Below are positions 44,062 through 55,800 of a stretch of 64,000 nt of DNA, one piece after another. The position numbers and the translations under genes were made by a program. The DNA comes from Tubiluchus corallicola (Eukaryota; Priapulida; Priapulimorpha; Priapulimorphida; Tubiluchidae), in assembly GCA_030141605.1 (NCBI GenBank), contig JAQGDQ010001071.1, forward strand, positions 1-64,000, in the 5' to 3' direction. The notes under the pieces were generated by a model, which saw only the letters and a list, made by a program, of their open reading frames with translations, did no database searches and was not told the DNA's origin. Every line of letters starts with the position of its first letter. Position 1 is the first letter of the stretch.

Positions 44062-44358
44062 CTATGGTGCACGCATGCCACGAGCAAACAGCGCAGTGTA
44101 GAAATGTGAAGCAGTTAGTGGAAGTTTAGTGGATAAAATATGCAGCTGACAAGTGTAGTGCAGGTCAAAATACAGGTGCAGATTTTGAAAACATGGAGAG
44201 GATGGAGCCAGACGTTGAAACGTTGGGAGTTTCAAGGCTGGCAGTGAGTTCCATTGTGAGACTGTTTCATAGAAAATGAAGCCCGAAGGTAGTTTGTGCT
44301 CAAGGTAATCATAAAATCTATTTTGGATTGATAGAATTTTGTGAAGAGTGAAAGTCAA
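44062..44358 (-). pseudogene. Possible LINE reverse-transcriptase C-terminal remnant
   Basis: A 98-codon frame contains FYETVSQWNSLPALKLPTFQ, resembling the F....(W)N.LP.....S...F region near LINE protein ends. Weak, single motif. Confidence 0.35.
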
Positions 44359-44488
44359 ACTATTTGAGTTGTCTCAGTACATTAATCGCTATAATGAATG
44401 CAATTCACTGTAATGCCTCTGTTTTATTGCACAAAGTGGCGTTTACGTAGCATCCGGAATGCGTGTGCATTTTTGGGAAATAGATAAA

Positions 44489-44800
44489 AGGGTTTATATT
44501 GTTTTCAATTCACTTGTTTATATTGTTTTCAATTCACTTGTTTATATTGTTTTCAATTCACTTGTTTATACTGTTTTCAATTCACTTGTTTATATTGTTT
44601 TCAATTCACTCGTTTATATTGTTTTCATTTCACTCGTTTATATTGTTTTCAATTCACTCGTTTTTATTGTTTCCAATTCACTCGTTTATATTGTTTTCAA
44701 TTCACTCGTTTATATTGTTTTCAATTCACTCGTTTATATTGTTTTCAATTCACTCGTTTATATTGTTTTCAATTCACTTGTTCATACTGTTTTCAAAGCA
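44489..44800 (+). repeat. 24-bp minisatellite, ~13 copies
   Basis: Unit TTTATATTGTTTTCAATTCA then CTCG/CTTG. The repeat ORF (NSLVYIVF octads) follows from the 24-bp period. Confidence 0.97.
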
Positions 44801-45241
44801 GCTGTTTACATAACCTGCTTTATGTGTTATTTTCTGCAGGTATTTCCTATCGATTTTGATACACAGCTATTTCACAGAATGCACAATGCATTCCGGATGT
44901 TAGACAAACGCCACTTAACACTTGCCGCTTCTAGTTTATTGATTAAGGATTTTATATCTAGAACTCTTGCAGTAACACTTTCTTACGTGGTTGGAGTTAC
45001 TGATGTATACGTTTGTTAATCAAACTACGAATTTTGTTATAAATTAAACCTCTCATTGTTCGGACATGTTAATTGCCGATGTGCAAACTAGGAGGTAAGG
45101 TTTGTGTTTGTTTTCTGTAATGAAGCCATGGAAAATTATGTTTTGCTTACAAGTTTGTTAGCGGGTTAGAGCCTCGAGATAGTCTGTATAAACGAAATAT
45201 ATACTCGGCACAGGAGTTGTATGATGTTAGTTACTTAATAA

Positions 45242-45556
45242 GTTGGGGTGAGCATTTTCCACCAGAAAGCAAATTCGAATCGAATTTGTGAGCTTCGAGC
45301 TCGAATCAGACCAAATTTCAGCACTTTCGAATTCAAATTTAGTTTTGGGAGATTTACAAATAAAAAGAGGACTCGCACAAAGATCTTGCACATTGCTCGA
45401 TATTCTTCTGCAGTGAAAACGATGACGACTAGTTTAAAATTCTGCAACACAAATTGCAGCTAAATTGTGTGGATTGTATGAGATTACGTTCAAATGGAAG
45501 TCTGAATTAAAAAAAAACTTGTTCGAATCGAATTCGACTGTTCGATGCTCACCATG
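45242..45556 (+). mobile_element. MITE family C (copy 3)
   Basis: Left end TTGGGGTGAGCATTTTCCAC, right end TCGACTGTTCGATGCTCACC; TTCGAA-rich. Confidence 0.8.
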
Positions 45557-45891
45557 CTTAGAGCAAAAGTTAATGAAATGAGTGAAATTTTTGGTACTAC
45601 TGTTATTTTTCGTGTATATTATTTTATACGCAGGTTTAGGACGTTCACCACATAGCGATTATACATACGTGCCATAACGTTTGTAACGTTTTGTCGAAGG
45701 TTTTGTAAATATATTATATATTTATAGTCTATAATAAATCCTCTAACTAAGACTTACTATAACCTAAAGTACCGAGTACTGCAGTAGTTGTTTTTGTTGA
45801 CTATAACTTTATGCAAGTTGTTCCCCAGGGAAAACTGGAATAAAAATGAATAAATTTCTAAACACTTGTTGGCGTCTGGCTATGAACACAT

Positions 45892-46383
45892 CCCTGAAGT
45901 AGTTCCCAGTGTAATATGACGGCCGGGAAGAACTGCTCTTGCAAAATCGTTACATTTATTTTCCCTGAAGTAGTTCCCAGTGTAATATGACGGCCGGGAA
46001 GAACTGCTCTTGCAAAATCGTTACATTTATTTTCCATGAATTCCCAGTGTAATATGACGGCCGGGAAGAACTACTCTTGCAAAATCGTTACATTTATTTT
46101 CCATGAAGTAGTTCCCAGTGTAATATGACGGCCGGGAAGAACTGCTCGTGCAAAATCGTTACATTTATTTTCCCTGAAGTAGTTCCCAGTGTAATATGAC
46201 GGCCGGGAAGAACTGCTCTTGCAAAATCGTTACATTTATTTTCCCTGAAGTAGTTCCCAGTGTAATATGACGGCCGGGAAGAACTGCTCTTGCAAAATCG
46301 TTACATTTATTTTCCCTGAAGTAGTTCCCAGTGTAATATGACGGCCGGGAAGAACTGCTCTTGCAAAATCGTTACATTTATTT
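45892..46383 (+). repeat. ~71-bp tandem repeat, 7 copies
   Basis: Unit CCCTGAAGTAGTTCCCAGTG, TAATATGACGGCCGGGAAGA, ACTGCTCTTGCAAAATCGTT, ACATTTATTTT; very homogeneous, and one unit lacks GTAGT. Confidence 0.97.
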
Positions 46384-46663
46384 TATCACATAATTTATGC
46401 GCGTTTATAATTAGACGAACAAACTTTGTTGCACTTGTCAGAATGCTTATTTACAAATTCGCTGTTGGTTGCGAGGAGTCGCAGCTTCCGCTGTCGACGA
46501 ACGGATTATCCTCATCCGAACACGTTAACCGGCAATCATTCGCAACATCCGCGGACGTCATTGCAAATGTTTCGGCACCTGCATAAAAACAATTTCATTT
46601 AATGTGGCAGGTGAACATTTGAATTTTTGGTGGAAACGTACCTCGGGAGCATGCATTTGTTTA

Positions 46664-47346
46664 TTAACTCCTTTAGGACCGCACCAAACCTATGCACAGA
46701 CATAACTAAATGATTAAAATATAGGTACTGTGCTGGTCAGGAGAATATCAGCTATCCAATCGTGCTATTTGTTTAAACATTTATAAACGATTTAACTAGA
46801 TAATTTAAAAAAAGCCCTCTTCAGGCACTCCAATTTAGCCTATTGAGTAGTTTAGTCTGGTATACACTTGCGTGATCATACACGCTATTTTACTGATCGC
46901 CTGCTTGCTACAGTCCAAGAGAACGGGCTGATGTACAGAGTTCCAGGAAAAACCAACCGATCAATCAAGAATAAATTAAGCTCGTCTCAAATTCCAACAG
47001 GAATTTCTGCTTAAAAATAGAGTAGACTTGAGACCAAAGTGTATCAGAGTGTTATGTCTGGATAGTTGAAATTTTCTGCATTAATTGATTTCACACAAGT
47101 GACACTGTACATTGTTACAGTGCAAACATTGGAGTTACTGAAACCTTTTTTCAATTTATTCGTCAATAATAAATTTTTAATTTGTTTGATTTAAGCAAGT
47201 GCATTTCATATAATTTTGCATGTAAATCCATTCTGTGAGGAGTAGAAACCTACAAAAATTAACAAATGTAATCCCTGCTTAGTGAGAGCAGTTTTTCACG
47301 AAGCCGTGCAAAATGCAGCAAATGCTGACGGTACTGAAGGACTCAA
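46664..47346 (+). mobile_element. piggyBac-like MITE family H (copy 2)
   Basis: TTAACTCCTTTAGGACCGCA at the left; inverted right end GTCCTTCAGTACCG preceded by TTGA. Collinear with 30518-31242. Confidence 0.75.
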
Positions 47347-47659
47347 AAAATTTCTTTACCGTCGCTGGCTGTAATGATAATACTAGGTGGTGCAGAAAAA
47401 ATGTGCCGAACTTTAGAACTAATATTAGAAGCAACTGCCCTCGAAAGTTGAGATTTCACAGGATGATATGACAGCACACTTTTCTTTTACCTGTACCAGT
47501 TATTAGTTTATAGTTTTAGTGGTTTTTAAGTTCTGATCGGAGAACTTCTGCATTATTAGACAATTAAGTGCCGGGCTTAATCCTCTGGATAACTGTGCCT
47601 GGAATTCCCTTGAAGCAAAACCTGACCCAATCTTAAACTGCAGGTCAAAATATAAAAAT

Positions 47660-48180
47660 GAAATATACTATTTTTCAAAAATGACTTACGTGAAAGAATC
47701 ATTACCACACAAACACAATTTCACATTCGCAGCCACTAGTTCTTTGCTGTTACGTGCATTTCGCCCTTTGCTAGTTAGACGGACACTAGCGCCTGCATTT
47801 AGGAAACGCATTGCACAAAAAACAAATGCTGTTCCTGTCAGTTCAGATGTGTTTGTTTGTGATGAACTACACACGTTCGAGAGCACAGTGGTAAATTTGA
47901 AATTTTATGTAAAACTTGTTTAGTTTTAGTACACTGAATATCTTACAATACCATTTTCTCTTTCGCAAACACGCTCGTGTAATATTTTTGCGGTTGAAAA
48001 TTACGTTAGTTTGTGATGTTATGAATAGTTGGGTTCACCCACCATTAATTAAGATTTTAAACTATTATTTAATAATCACAAATTGGCAGTATTAACTCTG
48101 TTAAAATATATACCTTTTATCTGACTTGAAAATGAGGCAGTATAAGAAAAATCATCCCGTGTTCCTTTAAACGAACTTAA
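47660..48180 (-). repeat. Dispersed repeat family E (copy 4)
   Basis: Reverse copy. Its inner end (GTTCCTTTAAACGAACTTAA side) overlaps the last codons and stop of the RSRC1-like gene. Confidence 0.78.
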
Positions 48181-48319
48181 CAGCATAGTCCGAGACCTTG
48201 AACTGATAAATTTGATAACTACTCACGGTTAGTTTTCCTTCTCGCAACAGCTTCCTCTTCCTCAACTCTTGCAGTTTCTTCAACCACTGTGCTTCCCTTT
48301 CCTTCTCGTTCCCGAAAAG
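48167..48319 (-). CDS. RSRC1: RSRC1-like terminal exon 7
   Basis: Acceptor TTTATTTTTAG before 48319. It encodes LFGNEKEREAQWLKKLQELR, then KRKLLREGKLTV and a tail ending DYAVKFV, with TAA at 48169-48167. Family proteins end soon after the W(F/L)K(R/K)L block, so a stop here is expected. However, a good donor-like GTGAGT follows ACC at about 48234, so a further short exon downstream is possible. The tail and stop also overlap the end of a dispersed repeat (family E), so the last residues may be transposon-derived. Confidence 0.7.
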   Translation of the reverse strand, partial: LFGNEKEREAQWLKKLQELRKRKLLREGKLTVSSYQIYQFKVSDYAVKFV

Positions 48320-51300
48320 CTAAAAATAAAACCAGAACAAACAATAAACGTCTCGCGTATTTAGACGGTGATAATCTTTCACTTTGTATAAACTCCCAAC
48401 TACACTGCCTGCTGACGAATGCATGTTTTTGCATAGATGAAATCAGACTTTTGCACAGGTGAAATCAGACTTTTGCATAGGTGAAATCAGACTTTTGCAC
48501 AGGTGAAATCAGACTATTGCATAGGTGAAATCAGACTTTTGCACAGGTGAAATCAGACTATTGCATAGGTGAAATCAGACTTGCATAGGTGAAATCAGAC
48601 TTTTGCATAGGTGAAATCAGACAATGTAATATCCGCTTAAAGGAAGACCGGACGATTGTTTAGACTCAATCTACAATTTACTGTCCAAAATATACATTTT
48701 CTTGCCTATAAAAGTTAACAATTGTTCTTTATATTTCAATAATTAGCTTAGAAAGCTAATTAACGGCAACCGAACACAGCTATTGCTTACATCAGAAACT
48801 AACCACAGTTTGTGCAATGGCAGGCATCTTCAATTGCACGTCAAGCACATTTGCATAGGTGTTACAGTACTGTTTAAATGCATGATGTCACGAAAAATGG
48901 GCTCTACGTCATATGATGTCAGAAACTAACAATGCAATTCATGATCATGAATACATGAACTTACACTTTCATGAGCAATAGCATGGATATCTTGCAAGTC
49001 TAACGTCGATGGCGGCAACTTGCTCCTCGCCGACAACTCAGCATTTTGGAGTGCCGGCATCTGCTGGGAAGCCGTTCCGAACATGGCTTTGTCGTGACTG
49101 TTCTCTGTCGTCATGTATGCGAAGTCCCCCGATGCCTGATTCCCTTTCTTCGCTTTTTCTTTCTTCTTTAGAAAAGTAACATTTTAATGAGTGTTACAAA
49201 AAAAAGATTTTATTCTAGCAAACTAAGCAAACTAGTTCCACCCAATAATGGAAGAAGCATTGTTAAGGTACATACCATCTACGAATACCCAATTGGTACA
49301 ATGTGAAAAATACTGATGAATTGAAGAAAGAGTTTAACCTATAAGCTAACTAGGGTAATGATAATCTCTCTCTCTCTCTCTCTTACTCTCTTTCTTTTTT
49401 CTCCCTCTCCCTCTCCCTCTCTCTCTCTCTTGATTGTAGCCTCTTACATACATTTTGCCCTGCATTAACCGAATTACAGTTTAGTTGCCAATTTTATAGA
49501 CACATAGATGTCGCATTTCACTACTGCAGAAACAAATACCAAAAATTGTTAGAATCATTAGAACTGGGGTTCCCACAGAATTTTAAAATAAATTTCCTTG
49601 ACTTTTCCCTGACCAAATATTGATTTTCCATGACCCAAGATAAGCATTTTTATGTTTTGACATTCATACATATACTGATATGTGTCGGCCAACCATTATT
49701 TTTGGAATAGAAATTGAAACTGGGAACCTGCCATAGTAAAATTTTATTTGAATGCGAATCGCTGAAAAATATATTTGGAAAGGTATCTGTTTAAAGTGAT
49801 TATTTTTGCAACCCTTTCCAATTTCCCTGACTTTTCACCCCATTTTCATCATTTTGCCTAACTTTTTACCAAATTATCTTTTCCCCCCGACTTTCCATGA
49901 CTTTGCAGGATAACCTGTATTTTCAAGGATTTTTCCCGTGGGAACCCCGTAGAGTGTACCAAGTGTACTACCTGTGTGATTCCTCTGCCGGACAGAAACG
50001 CACCGGGCACAAAATCACCCTTATCTATGTCATTGATGGCCAGTCTCCGTTTCAGTTCCTCTTCTGCCGAGAGACCAAGGTCAACTGGTGGAAGAGGAAG
50101 TCCTGAAGATGCAAAATTTTTTTCAAAAATAATTAGAATAACGGTTTACGATTATATAAAGAAATAATCCTTCATTATACGCTGGACTGAATGAACACTC
50201 ATACTGTGATACTTCACATCAGAGAATCTTGACATTACTTCACAAAATTAACAAATATTACTGTAATTTATTTTATTGTATGTGAAATTAAGTTAAAATT
50301 TATATTTTACCGGTAAATAAACTAGCGACGTAGCACTCAATCAGAACATGGAAATAGCCAATGTTGTGCAGGTGCTGCCGCCTGTTGGCTGCTGCGGGAA
50401 GTTTTACACTGACCTTGTATATGCGTGTTTTGTTGGCAAAATATCGATTACCAGCATACACGCGTATATAAAACACAAACTACGATATAAAACACAACTA
50501 CGCAGAGACATTAATTTTAATAATTTTTTTCTTCAAATGGGAAGGTGATGAAGCACAAGATTTAACTGCGTCATTGAAAAATTAATACTGTTTACTAAAG
50601 TCAAAGTTTATGGTCGACTTGTACACAGGTAATACACAATTTCTGGTCTTAAAATGCACATGGACTTGTACATAAGGTTGACCTGTACACAGGTCTTGTA
50701 AGGTAATTTAATTAACCTACCTGCACACAGGTACAAATAAGGTGATCTAATTAACCTACCTGTACACAGGTATACAAGGTAATTTAATTAACCTACCTGT
50801 ACACAGGTATATAAGGAAATTTAGTTAACCTACCTGTACACAGGTATATAAGGTAATTTAGTTAACCTACCTGTACACAGGTATACAAGGTAATTTAATT
50901 AACCTACCTGTACACAGGCATATAAGGTAATTTAATTAACCTACCTGTACACACGTATATAAGGTAATTTAATTAACCTACCTGTACACAGGTATATAAG
51001 GTAATTTAATTAACCTACCTGTACACAGGTATATAAGGTAATTTAATTAACCTAATTGTAAAAAAGGTATATAAGGTAATTTAATTAACCTACCTGTACA
51101 CAGGCATATAAGGTAATTTAATTAACCTACCTGTATGCAGGCATATAAGGTAATTTAATTAACCTACCTGTTTTACTCTTCAGCGATACATCAGCAGCAG
51201 CTAAAACAGAATTAAAAACACATCAGTGATGCACATTATGAGCAATCGAGGAATGTTACGATTTTTTATTTTGATGAATCAAATAAATCAACTAAAAATA

Positions 51301-52805
51301 AATTACACGAATTTCACTTAATAACATTACATAACTGTCTAATATTAGCCTATTTAACTTACAGTTGTATTCAATGGGGGAAAACACATCCAACAAACTT
51401 AAAATTACTTAGCCAGACACCAGCGTAAGTTTTTGAGAATCACTTATAATTTAGCAAAACAAGCCCCAATTAAACCTATACTTTTTCATAACTGTGGAAT
51501 TTTAAATTCAGATGACTTGGTTTCTTACCACATTGCTATCTACCTGTACAAAACACACCACAGTTTATTACCCCCGTCGTACGTAATCACCAACATCACT
51601 TCACTAGATTTAATGAATATTATATTCAATTTTGCAGGACCAATGTCAACAGAAACTTTTGAAAATTTACTGCTCTAAATCTATGAAATGAAATATCAAT
51701 TTATGTCACGACACATCGAAAATTATTTGGCTCTAAGAGATATATGAAATCTCTTCTGCTCAAATCTTACTTATAATGCATTTTTGGGTTTTGCCGTGAA
51801 GTGCGATAGTTACAGTACATCATGCGACTAGTTACATTACAGTTTATATTTTCATACGTTTGCATCGCGTCTCTGCTGAACCTCTTTCTATTTCATTCCT
51901 CTTCTCTTTTTCTCTATCTTTGTCTATTATTTTCTTAACTACTCCATGTTTTTCTATATTTCTCTCTCTTGTAAAATAAGTAGTTTTTTTTCTTTACTTT
52001 TCATGGTGGTACAGAGATATGTAATATCTGTATACATTCTACATTATAGTATGTTACTATTATACCATACTGCAATATTATACCAATAGCATTCTGCACT
52101 ATTCTATATGCTACACAATTTTACAGTGTACACATATTACAGCTAAATCGAATATTCTACAATGTACTTTTTACTAGATACATTAAAAAGTATACGTTAT
52201 AACTAAGATGGTCTTACAAGCTTTGCTTCTTGACCACCATGCAGCATATATATTTCCTGTTGATAAACTATTATGTAGTTATTAACTATATTAATATAGT
52301 TCTTTTACAGTTATTGTAATTACAATTGTTTTGATGTATAACAGTTACAATGTGACAATGTAATAACGCTGAAGTGGACAATAAATTACAATTACAATTA
52401 CAAATAAGTTTTCAGTCACTCAGAAGTCATTAGATGTCGGATGCAGGATGTACTGAGAGTACATGCCAATAAAAACACATCTTGAAAGAGCAAGTTCGTC
52501 ACAAGAAACTCGGAGAAAATTGCTTTCAAAATTTATATCATTCACATATAATTTCATTGTACGGTGAATTCTATTTCAGGTAGAACTATGTAAAACTAGA
52601 GAAGTGAAATTATCATGCCAGTCCACTAGAAACAGCCGATTTAATGACAGTTAAGAACTTGAAACAGCAGTTGCAGCAGCAGTAGTAGCAGCAGCAGCAG
52701 TGGTAACAGCAGTAGCAGCAGCAGCAGCAGTATCAGTAGCAGCAGCAGCACCAGTAGCAGCAGCAACAGTGGTAACAGCAGTAGTAGTAGCAGTAGCAGT
52801 AGTAA

Positions 52806-52841
<36 letters not shown>

Positions 52842-55800
52842 CAGTAGCAGTATCAGCAGCAGTGGTAGCAGCACTAGCAGCAGCAGCAGCAGTATCAGTA
52901 GCAGCAGCAGCACCAGTAGCAGCAACAGCAGTGGTAACAGCAGCAGCAGTGGTAGCAGCAGCAACAGCAGCAGCAGTAATAGTAGTAGCAGCAGCAGCAG
53001 CAGCAGTATCAGTAGCAACAGTAGCAGCAACAGCAGCAGCAGCAGCAGTAGTAGTGATCTTATATCATGTATGAATGTACAAGCTGAGTATATTTACATT
53101 TTGCAAAATTAGTATTGCACAAAAATCAAAATATTTTAAAATACTTCAATTACATTAATAATAATTATTAGTTACCAAAAGTAATGCAAAGGACTGGACA
53201 GAGAGTACAGACTCTAGTGGACAGAGATTATGGACTCTAGTGGACAGAGAGTATGGACTCTAGTGGACAGAGAGTACGGACTCTAGTGGACAGAGAGTAT
53301 GGACTCTAGTGGACAGAGAGTATGGACTCTAGTGGACAGAGAGTGTGGACTCTAGTGGACAGAGAGTACGGACTCTAGTGGACAGAGAGTGGACAGAGAG
53401 TATGGACTCTAGTGGACAGAGAGTGTGGACTCTAGTGGACAGAGATATGGACTCTAGTGGACAGAGAGTGTGGACTCTAGTGGACAGAGAGTGTGGACTC
53501 TACTGGACAGAGAGTACGTGCTCTAGTGGACAGAGAGTATGGACTCTAGTGGAGGAGAGTATGGACTCTAGTGGACAAAGAGTATGGACTCTAGTGGACA
53601 GAAAGTGTGGACTCTACTGGACAGAGAATATGGACTCTAGTGGACAGAAAGTATGGACTCTACTGGACAGAGTACGTGCTCTAGTGGACAGAGAGTATGG
53701 ACTCTAGTGGAGGAGAGTATGGACTCTAGTGGACAGAGAGTATGGACTCTAGTGGAGGAGAGTATGGACTCTAGTGGACAGAGAGTATGGACTCTAGTCG
53801 ACAGAGATTATGGACTCTAGTGGACAGAGAGTATGGACTCTAGTGGACAGAAAGTATCGACTCTAGTGGACAGAGAGTATGGACTCTAGTGGACAGAGAG
53901 TATGGACTCTAGTGGACAGAGAGTATGGACTCTAGTTGACAGAGAGTATGGACTCTAGCACGTCACCTTTTTATGATAACAGAAGTATAGCTGGAAACAT
54001 ACTAAAGCTTACCGGCTGCCTTCAGTGCCAACTGCATTCGAACTTTGTTTCGCTCAGCCGCCGTCTGAAACAAAAACACACGACAAACATGAAACAAGAA
54101 AAACTTGCCTAGAAACACGTGGAAAACTGAGATTAGTTTTTTTGTGGTCAAGAGCAATCTGAGATTAATTCTTATCTGTGCAACAAAGAAATACGGTCAT
54201 TACAGGATGATAGTAAGCTAGTTTTGTCTGCCTCTGCAAAGTCAGGTGACCGCAGATTAGCCTCCGTCCGTGCAAGCCATGCAAGTAGGCTTGCATCTCT
54301 ATTAACCAATAAGGTGCCGTTTAACAGACCCACCTTGGGATGGAAGTATTTTGAACCAATCAACCGACTGTTACAGTAGGCGCCACTTAACAGACCCACC
54401 TTCGGATGGAAGTATTTTGATTCAATTAACCGACTGTTACAGTAGGTGTCGCTTAACAAACCCATCTTGGGATGGGTCCAATTAACCGACTGTTACAGCA
54501 GGTGCCGTTTAACAGACCCATCTTGGGATGGAAGTATTTTGACCCCACTAACCGACTGTTACAGTAGGCGCTGCTTAACAGACCCACTTTGGAATGGGTC
54601 CAATTAACCGACTGTTACAGGAGGCGCCGTTTAACAGACCCACCTTGTGATGGAAGTATTTTGACCCAATTAACCGACTGTTACAGTATATGTTGCTTAA
54701 CAAACCTACCTTGGGATGGGTCCAATTAACCGACTGTTACAGTAGGTGCCGCTTAATAGATTTAACTTGGGACTTAAGTGTTTTGACCCAATTAAACGAC
54801 TAAATCTTTAAACCGTTGGATGTAGTATTACTAATGTAAAAGTACGAGTCATCACTCTCTGGCTTGGTATGCACTGCAAAAGCTACGAGAGCTTTAAATG
54901 CTACGTATTTAAGCCTATACTCCATTTTTTAAATTTAACCCTATGTTCTCCGTTACGTTTATCTTTACATTAGTTAAATTCCCTGGAATTCTAGCGTCTT
55001 GCTGACGGCTGCATCGGTGGCATATTAACTCATCAACTGATTAAACAGTCTGCGAAAAGCAGCAAGAGCTTCAAAAGAAAACCACTTCAAAAGGACAGCA
55101 CCTCATAAAATACTACTGCGATCACATGTCCAAGCCTCTATGCTGCATTTTCCATGTTAGACACTCGGCAGCAAAAAGTGGAAGTAGGACACCTTCGGTT
55201 TTTGAATCCCTAAGTAAGACAGTGGCTTCGTGCATCAGTGTAAAGATTTGTTAGCTGTTGAAAAGAATTATGAAACTCTAACTAAGACAGTGGCTTCGTG
55301 TATCAGTGTAAAAATTCGTTAGCTGTTGAAAAGAACTATGAAACTTCAACCGACAGTTTTTATATACTTTGCATAGAAGCGGCCCATATTAGACGTTTTT
55401 GAGACAATTAGGCGATTGATTCTACCAGGCATGAGAATGACAAATTGCAAAAATCTCTGAAACAGGCCAGGGGTTTTGTGGCCGCGTAGGCAGCAAAAAA
55501 TTGCAATTTTGTGACCATAGAGAGCCTCTAACTGGACTTAAAATATCAATTACATCAGTTACCTTGTTTCGTGCATAATTTAAAATACCCAGCTATCAAG
55601 GATACATGATACCTAATTGACTCAAAAACGCCTAAGTACTGGCCGCTCCTATGCAAAAGTATATAAAAACTGTCTGCAATTGACTCAAATAACTCCGCAC
55701 AATTGATTCTATATTTTTATACATAGAGATATACACGTGGTTACACTGATGTACGCGATGTAAACAAAGTGACGGCCTGCCATCTAGCGGTCAGCTTGTG

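Noticed and set aside
49897-50167. Plus-strand ORFs at 49897-50167
   Set aside because: Shadows of the RSRC1-like exon 5 on the other strand plus a MITE end.
52641-53074. Poly-Leu and poly-Ala ORFs on both strands
   Set aside because: Produced by the AGC trinucleotide tract; no flanking coding sequence or splice partners.
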